16,814 nucleotides of DNA, taken from NCBI GenBank assembly GCA_947645535.1, contig CANSDD010000027.1:1-16814 (forward strand), given 5' to 3'. Position numbers and translations under genes: made by a program. Below are positions 12,220 through 16,814 of this stretch, one piece after another. The notes under the pieces are model-generated. The model saw nothing but the letters and a program-made list of their open reading frames with translations. It ran no database searches and was not told the DNA's origin. This DNA is from an uncultured Mycoplasmatota bacterium (GTDB lineage: Bacteria > Bacillota_I > Bacilli_A > RF39 > UBA660). How positions within the stretch are numbered: position 1 is the stretch's first letter; every line of letters starts with the position of its first letter.

Positions 12220-14214
12220 CTATTTTAATACCAATTTTTTTTCACTTTGTGGAGATACAATCTCAATTGTTCCAACTGAAAGATTTGTCTCTTCAATATT
12301 GATTGATATTTCAGTTCCATCAAGACCTTCTTTTACTAATGTACTATAATCGATTTTACTATTAGGTGTTAACGGTAATGATTCTCGATATTTTATTTTA
12401 GTTGGTATTTGTCTTGAAGACATATCTTGATTATTAATAAATTGTTTTTTTACGATTTCTTCTGTCATTAGTTTCATATCTACTAAAGATAAATCTATAT
12501 TTAACACAATATGAGCTTTAGGCATTAAGCCTCTTTTTTTCTCATCATAATATGGAACGATACGACAATATTTTACGAATTCATTTTGCTCAATTACTTT
12601 TTCGATTTCATGTGGTTTAATTTTATATCCATCAAATCGTGTAAATGATCGATCTTTTCTAGAATCAAAATAAAATATTCCATCTCTATCCATTCTTACT
12701 AAGTCTCTTGTTCTAATATAAGTTTCACCATCTAAATAATAATGTGGAACGATTATATCTCCGTTTATTATTCCATTCGTCACAGCCAGAGATGAAACAA
12801 CAAGTTCCCCCACTAATATATCTTCATTATCTTTAAATTTTAATGGTTCCAAATGATCATCTATATCTGGATTTACAACTGTGTATATTGTATTAGGTAA
12901 TGGTATTCCAATTGATTCATATTTATTATATGAATGTTGTGCATAAGAACCACAACCACAGTATTCACTCATTCCATGTCCTTTTTCAACAACTGCAGAA
13001 CTTCCATGTGCTTTTAACCAATTATTTAACATTATTTCATCTTCACGAGTCATAGAATCTCCACCATATATAATTCTAGTAATACAAGATAAATCCAGTT
13101 TATCAAGATATTTATTTTTAGGTAATGCTGCTAACCAAGATGGAGTTCCTAATATTACATTAGGATAATATTTTTTAATTAAATAACCAAATTCGTTAAT
13201 TTCAAATTCTGGAATATCGATATTCAAAGCTCCTGAAGCAATATTAAGTACATAATTATTATCTGCACCTAATGGTGAAAAAAAAGGTAAAACGTGCAAT
13301 ACTCTATCTCCAATGTTAAAATTAGCTTTTGCTTTAAATAATTGTTCTGTTGCAGAAATCTGATTTTCATTTGTTAAACATATAGGCTTTGGTCTAGCTC
13401 CACTTGTCCCAGAAGTATGTCCTATATAATTAACCAAATTAGGTTCATATATTGAACAAAATGATGAATATCTAATTTCTTTTAATAATTCAGAATATTT
13501 TAAAACTTCTAATGACGATTTAGAAACTGCTTCTTCATATAATTTTTTATCTTCACTCATTTCATTTACTTTCTTTAAAATTGCTTCATACCATTTTAAT
13601 TGCTTAATTGCTTCTTCTCTATCTCGTTCATTTTTTAATTTATTATAAGCAATTACATCTAATAAATAGTTAATTTTTCCAGCAATATTCATAGAATCAC
13701 TTGGTGATAAAGTAATAATTCTTTCAATCCCTAAATCCTTTAATTCATGCTCGATAGGCCTAAGCATAGCTAAATAACATTTATCTAATGCTATCACATA
13801 TTTCGCGTTTTCATATTTTAGTAATTCCAATACCTTTCTCGCATTTGCATTTAAATCCATACTATCAGGTCTAGGATCAATAAAATCACTAATGATTCCT
13901 AATTGAGTAGCTCCCAACCATAACTCTCCACTTTCAGGAATATTAGGAACTAAATTCATAATTGTTTCTTGCTTTTTTATTCCAAGCTCTGTAAGAATTT
14001 TTGAAGCATTATCTACTCTATTCCAAAACTCACCATAAGATGTTTGCACCCCATAATAAAAACTTTCTATTTTAGAATCCAATCCTTTTGTTTTATCTTT
14101 TAAATATTGGGTTAAATTGACTTTTGGATCTTGTTGTTGCGTTAAATCTTGATCATAAAATTGCATCCATGGCTTATCAATATGTGGATAACCTGTTTTC
14201 TTTACATCTATCAT
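12220..14214 (-). CDS. AMP-dependent acyl ligase / acyl-CoA synthetase-like enzyme
   Basis: A class I adenylate-forming enzyme of 664 residues that activates a carboxylic acid, probably an acyl chain, as acyl-AMP and may pass it to CoA or another thiol. Counted from the ATG at 14214: P-loop A3 HTSGTSGARPK (266-276), A5 GHGMSEY (412-418), ribose-binding Asp504 (RTRDL), the hinge region FDGYKIKPHEIE (527-538) and catalytic Lys620 in TPNSKIDY. A charged helical insertion (about 190-250) and a ~44-residue tail after Lys620 are extra. No carrier domain is fused. The upstream ATG at 14247 has no RBS, while AGGGGGA precedes 14214 and MIDVKKTGYPHIDKPW is a typical family start. It has its own promoter after the rpmA terminator and is the first gene of an operon with the kinase-like protein. 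The substrate is unknown. Confidence 0.88.
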   Translation of the reverse strand: MIDVKKTGYPHIDKPWMQFYDQDLTQQQDPKVNLTQYLKDKTKGLDSKIESFYYGVQTSYGEFWNRVDNASKILTELGIKKQETIMNLVPNIPESGELWLGATQLGIISDFIDPRPDSMDLNANARKVLELLKYENAKYVIALDKCYLAMLRPIEHELKDLGIERIITLSPSDSMNIAGKINYLLDVIAYNKLKNERDREEAIKQLKWYEAILKKVNEMSEDKKLYEEAVSKSSLEVLKYSELLKEIRYSSFCSIYEPNLVNYIGHTSGTSGARPKPICLTNENQISATEQLFKAKANFNIGDRVLHVLPFFSPLGADNNYVLNIASGALNIDIPEFEINEFGYLIKKYYPNVILGTPSWLAALPKNKYLDKLDLSCITRIIYGGDSMTREDEIMLNNWLKAHGSSAVVEKGHGMSEYCGCGSYAQHSYNKYESIGIPLPNTIYTVVNPDIDDHLEPLKFKDNEDILVGELVVSSLAVTNGIINGDIIVPHYYLDGETYIRTRDLVRMDRDGIFYFDSRKDRSFTRFDGYKIKPHEIEKVIEQNEFVKYCRIVPYYDEKKRGLMPKAHIVLNIDLSLVDMKLMTEEIVKKQFINNQDMSSRQIPTKIKYRESLPLTPNSKIDYSTLVKEGLDGTEISINIEETNLSVGTIEIVSPQSEKKLVLK

Positions 14215-14258
14215 ATAACAAAATCCCCCTAACTTCTTCCTTATCATATCATATAAGT

Positions 14259-14287
14259 ATTATATTTATATACTTTTTTAAAGTAAA
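14259..14287 (-). promoter_or_regulatory. Promoter of the AMP-ligase/kinase-like operon
   Basis: On the minus strand TTTACT (14287-14282), 17 bp, then a perfect TATAAT (14264-14259). The -35 box overlaps the T-tract of the rpmA terminator, so the operon starts immediately where the ribosomal transcript ends. Confidence 0.65.
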
Positions 14288-14312
14288 AAACCAAAACTCA
14301 ATATTTTGGTTT
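14285..14312 (-). terminator. Terminator of the rplU-prp-rpmA transcript
   Basis: On the minus strand AAACCAAAA (14312-14304) pairs perfectly over 9 bp with TTTTGGTTT (14296-14288), with a 7-nt loop and a T-tract. It begins 5 bases after the rpmA stop codon. Confidence 0.85.
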
Positions 14313-14317
14313 AAACT

Positions 14318-14608
14318 TTATTTTGTTGGATAAACACTTACTTGTTTTTTATCTCTACCAACACGTTCAAATTTAACATATCCAGCTATTTTCGCATATA
14401 CAGTATCATCACTACCGATTCCAACATTTACTCCTGGATATACTTTTGTTCCTCTTTGACGATATAAAATAGAACCACCTGATACATATTCCCCATCAGC
14501 AGCTTTTGCTCCTAATCTTTTGGCAATTGAATCACGTCCGTTCTTTGTTGAACCTTGACCTTTTTTATGGGCAAATAATTGAATATTTAATTGCATAAGT
14601 CTTTCCAT
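14318..14608 (-). CDS. rpmA: 50S ribosomal protein L27 with cleavable N-terminal extension
   Basis: Bacterial L27, whose N-terminal tail reaches the peptidyl-transferase centre. The ATG at 14608 gives 96 residues beginning MERLMQLNIQLFA before HKKGQGSTKNGRDS. Earlier in-frame codons lie upstream of the GGGAGGTG ribosome-binding site and are rejected. The QLFA/HKKG junction matches the Firmicutes site where the Prp protease must remove the leader before L27 can enter the ribosome. The prp gene is directly upstream, and its stop codon is 14 bp from this start. The rest (GAKAADGEYVSGGSILYRQRG, then GVNVGIGSDDT) is standard L27 and of normal length. It is last in the rplU-prp-rpmA transcript, closed by a strong terminator. 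Confidence 0.97.
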   Translation of the reverse strand: MERLMQLNIQLFAHKKGQGSTKNGRDSIAKRLGAKAADGEYVSGGSILYRQRGTKVYPGVNVGIGSDDTVYAKIAGYVKFERVGRDKKQVSVYPTK

Positions 14609-14622
14609 GGATGGCACCTCCC

Positions 14623-14910
14623 TTACCAAATTTTTATATATTTAGAGTATTCTTTCTCTAATTCTTTTAATAATTCCACCATATTCAAAACTAAAGTATC
14701 AACGATATGATTATGTTTTAAAATACTAATTTCTACCATTCCATCTGCTTCTTCATAACTAATACTATGCTCTTCTAAACGAAGAATCGCATTCACTGTC
14801 GTAATAACAATACTAGATACTGAAGAACAAACTATATCACTTCCAGATTCACTATATCCAGAATGACCATTTACTTTAATCTTGTCTTTACTTACATTTA
14901 CTTTAATCAT
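14623..14910 (-). CDS. prp: Ribosomal-processing cysteine protease Prp
   Basis: Cleaves the N-terminal extension of L27, a step specific to Firmicutes and relatives. The 95-residue protein shows the catalytic pair: His16 in NGHSGYS and Cys28 in SDIVCSSVS, the family's G-H and D-I-V-C motifs. It lies between rplU (2-bp gap) and rpmA, the invariant order. The ribosome-binding site is weak (AAAGAAA), so translation is probably coupled to rplU. The L27 in this window carries the matching cleavage site, so the pair is functionally complete. Confidence 0.95.
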   Translation of the reverse strand: MIKVNVSKDKIKVNGHSGYSESGSDIVCSSVSSIVITTVNAILRLEEHSISYEEADGMVEISILKHNHIVDTLVLNMVELLKELEKEYSKYIKIW

Positions 14911-14912
14911 AA

Positions 14913-15215
14913 TTATTTTTCTTTAATTGATTTAATTTCTACTTTTGTATATGGTTGACGGTGTCCTTGTGTTTTATGGTAATTCTTTTTCGCATTGTAT
15001 TTATATACTTTAATTTTTTTACTCTTACCATGTTTTACTACTTCACCAGTCACTTCCACATTTGATAAATATGGATGTCCAACAACACCATTTACCATTA
15101 GTACTTTATCAAATTTGATTTTAGATCCTGATTCTACATCTAATTTTTCAACATAAAGTACAGTTCCTTCTTCTACATAGTATTGTTTTCCACCAGTTTC
15201 AATTACTGCTTTCAT
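14913..15215 (-). CDS. rplU: 50S ribosomal protein L21
   Basis: A 100-residue L21 starting MKAVIETGGKQYYVEEG, with the diagnostic C-terminal block KVYKYNAKKNYHKTQGHRQPYTKVEI that contacts 23S rRNA domains (given here in part: YHKTQGHRQPYT). The ATG at 15215 follows a perfect AGGAGGT six bases upstream. An in-frame extension up to 15272 runs through the structured leader and is not used. The preceding ~95 nt form a structured leader that probably mediates feedback control by L21. It is the first gene of rplU-prp-rpmA, with its own promoter overlapping the end of spoIVFB. Confidence 0.97.
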   Translation of the reverse strand: MKAVIETGGKQYYVEEGTVLYVEKLDVESGSKIKFDKVLMVNGVVGHPYLSNVEVTGEVVKHGKSKKIKVYKYNAKKNYHKTQGHRQPYTKVEIKSIKEK

Positions 15216-15310
15216 TTTTAACCTCCTAACATTTCTAAGACTCGCCTTTAAGGTAACATGTAATGTTTTCAACCTATTTCAGTGCGGTTGTAGAGTGAGG
15301 CTCTACACGC
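15216..15310 (-). ncRNA. Structured 5' leader of rplU (L21 leader-like element)
   Basis: From the predicted +1 near 15310 the RNA starts with a hairpin: GCG-TGTAGAG (15310-15301) pairs with CTCTACA (15295-15289) and, after a 2-nt bulge, CGC (15286-15284). Further on, AACATT (15267-15262) can pair with AATGTT (15233-15228), which directly abuts the AGGAGGT ribosome-binding site and could control access to it. Autoregulatory L21 leaders are known in Firmicutes. That this is the Rfam family is inferred from position and structure, not from a covariance search. Confidence 0.65.
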
Positions 15311-15315
15311 ATTAC

Positions 15316-15344
15316 ATTTTATCACGTCTTCCCTTTAAAGTCAA
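15316..15344 (-). promoter_or_regulatory. Promoter of the rplU-prp-rpmA operon
   Basis: On the minus strand TTGACT (15344-15339), 17 bp, then TAAAAT (15321-15316), with an extended TG supplied by the TGA stop codon of spoIVFB (15324-15322). The -35 box lies inside the spoIVFB coding sequence. Confidence 0.75.
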
Positions 15345-16071
15345 ACATTTTCTTTAAAATTTCCTTTTCAGTATAATAGGTTCCATTTTTATAAAATAAA
15401 TGACTAACATCTCTCATCATTTTTTTCAAATTTTCGCCATATACTATCTTTCTTCTTTTAAAGAAATAAGAATATAATGTTCTTTCTAATAAAAATTTAG
15501 AAAATAACATATATCGTTTTTGATATTCTGTTATTACTTTATGAATTAAAATTAAGATTATCATTATATAGATAATTGATTTATCGCTATAAATAAAAAA
15601 TAAACATAAGAAAATTAAAGATATTAAAAAACTAAAATAATAACTTTTCCAATAGGAAAAAAATCGTTCAAATAAAAGTTTTACAATTTTAGATCCATCT
15701 AATGGAGTAATTGGTAATAAATTAAAAAATAATAATCCATAGTGATAAGTAGCTATACTAGGAATAGAATAAAAAGACAATAAATAGTAATAGAAACATT
15801 GAAATATCGGACCCATTAAAACAATCATTAATTCTTCTTTAATTGGTTTATTTAAATGATCTTTAAAAACAGTAAGTGCCCCAAATGGAAAAAGTATTAC
15901 TCTATCTATATTCCATTTATAATATAATCCCGCTGAAATATGTCCCAATTCATGAACTAATAAAATACTCATAAAAAGAGAAAAACTTTTAAAATTTCCA
16001 GTAATAAGTGCAACAAATGCTGTTAAATAAAAAAAAGGATGAATTTGTATTTTATGATAGATATTCCTCAT
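15322..16071 (-). CDS. spoIVFB: SpoIVFB-like intramembrane site-2 zinc protease (M50B)
   Basis: In Bacillus, SpoIVFB sits in the outer forespore membrane and cuts pro-sigma-K to activate late mother-cell genes. Counting from the TTG at 16077, the zinc motif HELGH is at 42-46 within a membrane helix, the third ligand Asp127 is in NLLPITPLDG (119-128), and further hydrophobic helices follow (for example about 143-175). There is no long CBS domain tail, but ~60 basic C-terminal residues. I use the ATG at 16071; a TTG two codons earlier has better RBS spacing (AAGG, 8 bases) and cannot be excluded. It overlaps the end of the SpoIVFA-like gene, the standard pairing, and precedes rplU as in Bacillus. 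All catalytic residues are intact. Whether the organism sporulates is not shown by this window. Confidence 0.9.
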   Translation of the reverse strand: MRNIYHKIQIHPFFYLTAFVALITGNFKSFSLFMSILLVHELGHISAGLYYKWNIDRVILFPFGALTVFKDHLNKPIKEELMIVLMGPIFQCFYYYLLSFYSIPSIATYHYGLLFFNLLPITPLDGSKIVKLLFERFFSYWKSYYFSFLISLIFLCLFFIYSDKSIIYIMIILILIHKVITEYQKRYMLFSKFLLERTLYSYFFKRRKIVYGENLKKMMRDVSHLFYKNGTYYTEKEILKKMFDFKGKT

Positions 16072-16675
16072 AATCAAGACTATTACCTTCTTTTTTAAAT
16101 ACTAAATACAATGTAGCATTTTCTACTTCGCCAAGTAAATTTCCTTCTTCTACATAATCATATAATTTTACATTAACTTCTTTTAAGTTTCCATACCATA
16201 AATCAATTCCATCCATTTGTTGTATAATGACTGTATTTCCATAATTTTCTTTTTCACCAATAAATACAACAAGTCCACTATTTTTAATAGGAACCAGGTA
16301 ATTTTTTTCTACTGTTAACTTTACCCCATCTTCATATGCCTCTTTTTCTTTAAAAGTTAATGTCTCTTTAAAAGTTTCCTGTACTGGCTCTTTAATATAT
16401 TTTGAAAATGGGATTGGACTACCAAATAGTTTTTGATAAATATTATTAACATAAGCAAATGAAAAATTTGTTTCATAAACTTCTTTATAAAATAAGTTTT
16501 TAAAAGATGCTGACCTTTTCATACCAATTAAGATGGATAGGGTTAATAAAATAGTTACTAAAAGTCTAAGCATTATCCATATTCCAAATGATGTTTTTTT
16601 TTCATCTTCACTTTTATTTTCTAATTTTAGATTTCTTTTTTGTCGCATCTCTTTTCTAATTTCTTCTGGACTCAT
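16052..16675 (-). CDS. spoIVFA: SpoIVFA-like regulator with degenerate LytM/M23 domain
   Basis: A 207-residue bitopic protein: a charged cytoplasmic N-terminus (1-30), one transmembrane helix (about 31-51), a linker, and a LytM/M23-like extracytoplasmic domain (about 127-200, with YGNTVIIQQ and LWYGNL). The zinc-binding His residues of true M23 peptidases are missing (YGNL stands where YGHL is usual), as in Bacillus SpoIVFA. There the protein holds and inhibits SpoIVFB until proteases remove it. The overlapping SpoIVFB-like gene downstream supports this role. The ATG at 16675 is set by AGGTGAT, which follows a -10 box after six bases. Similarity is by architecture and context rather than strong sequence motifs, so a generic M23-domain protein is the alternative. 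Confidence 0.82.
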   Translation of the reverse strand: MSPEEIRKEMRQKRNLKLENKSEDEKKTSFGIWIMLRLLVTILLTLSILIGMKRSASFKNLFYKEVYETNFSFAYVNNIYQKLFGSPIPFSKYIKEPVQETFKETLTFKEKEAYEDGVKLTVEKNYLVPIKNSGLVVFIGEKENYGNTVIIQQMDGIDLWYGNLKEVNVKLYDYVEEGNLLGEVENATLYLVFKKEGNSLDYEEYLS

Positions 16676-16680
16676 ACTAT

Positions 16681-16696
16681 CACCTAATGCATTTTA
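16681..16696 (-). promoter_or_regulatory. -10 box fused to the ribosome-binding site of the SpoIVFA-like gene
   Basis: On the minus strand TAAAAT (16696-16691), six bases, then GGTGAT starting at 16684 and ATG at 16675. The predicted mRNA starts at the Shine-Dalgarno with a ~9-nt leader. No good -35 is seen. Confidence 0.45.
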
Positions 16697-16755
16697 TGAT
16701 AATTGATATGATTTTAGAATTTTAAATAAACTATTTACATTAGAATTTCTTTTTT

Positions 16756-16804
16756 GGACATAATGAACTACCTCGCGGCAAGACCACGAGGTATCTGTTT
16801 GTCC
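16756..16804. other. GC-rich nested hairpin of unknown origin
   Basis: TACCTCG (16769-16775) pairs perfectly with CGAGGTA (16787-16793) around an 11-nt loop, and an outer GGACA (16756-16760) pairs with TGTCC (16800-16804). The inner part is about 60 percent G+C in a very AT-rich setting. There is no T-tract on the plus side. It could be a small RNA, a mobile repeat end or a terminator-like element belonging to a gene beyond the window. Confidence 0.55.
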
Positions 16805-16814
16805 TAATCAAAAA

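Noticed and set aside
14215..14247. Eleven extra N-terminal codons of the AMP ligase
   Set aside because: The upstream ATG has no ribosome-binding site and the AGGGGGA for the ATG at 14214 lies inside the extension.
15216..15272. N-terminal extension of L21
   Set aside because: It runs through the structured leader and upstream of the perfect AGGAGGT that fixes the start at 15215.
15258..15317. 8-bp helix ATGTAATG/CATTACAT as the closing stem of the rplU leader
   Set aside because: Its first arm overlaps the -10 box and would not be in RNA started at the predicted +1. Kept only as a possibility for read-through transcripts.

Overview
The window is strongly AT-rich and densely coded. It looks like a low-GC Firmicutes-type chromosome (Bacilli or an RF39/Mollicutes-like gut relative). 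Ribosomal protein L27 carries the N-terminal extension cut by the Prp protease, a Firmicutes trait, and the order spoIVFA-spoIVFB-rplU-prp-rpmA-...-obg matches the Bacillus sporulation/ribosomal cluster. No intact gene has an in-frame TGA and Trp is TGG wherever I checked, so the standard genetic code applies. The one TGA stop I found in an intact gene (spoIVFB) is followed at once by TAA. I see no tRNA, rRNA, CRISPR array or transposase.

Left third (1-6650), cell wall: a secreted PBP5-like D-Ala-D-Ala carboxypeptidase (minus strand) is followed by three paralogous membrane-anchored VanY-type (M15B) D,D-carboxypeptidases at 1559, 2592 and 5941. They carry one, three and zero copies of a ~50-residue N-terminal repeat. 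The three-repeat copy has lost a zinc-binding His and the substrate-binding Arg and is probably a pseudoenzyme. Between the second and third copies lies a regulatory island: an orphan LytTR response regulator, a small coiled-coil protein, and a divergent XRE repressor. A near-consensus promoter there has a perfect palindrome exactly in its spacer and drives a 5-codon minigene with an ideal ribosome-binding site ahead of the coiled-coil gene.

Middle (6650-9012): an unknown small gene, a frameshifted pseudogene, a Flp-type pilin diverging from a DUF192 protein through promoters that share one -35 box, and an HD-domain phosphohydrolase gene broken by two in-frame nonsense codons.

Right part (9033-16675, all minus): obg; a two-gene operon inserted where Bacillus keeps spo0B (an acyl-AMP ligase/acyl-CoA synthetase and a seven-helix hybrid histidine kinase lacking almost every catalytic residue); then rpmA, prp, rplU with a structured 5' leader, spoIVFB and spoIVFA. 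The inserted operon has its own promoter and is closed on both sides by terminators.

A recurring design runs through the window: at five genes a -10 box is followed 5-6 bases later by GGTGA and then the start codon, implying mRNAs that begin at the Shine-Dalgarno with leaders of about 9-13 nt. Several stop codons also lie inside the stem of the terminator.
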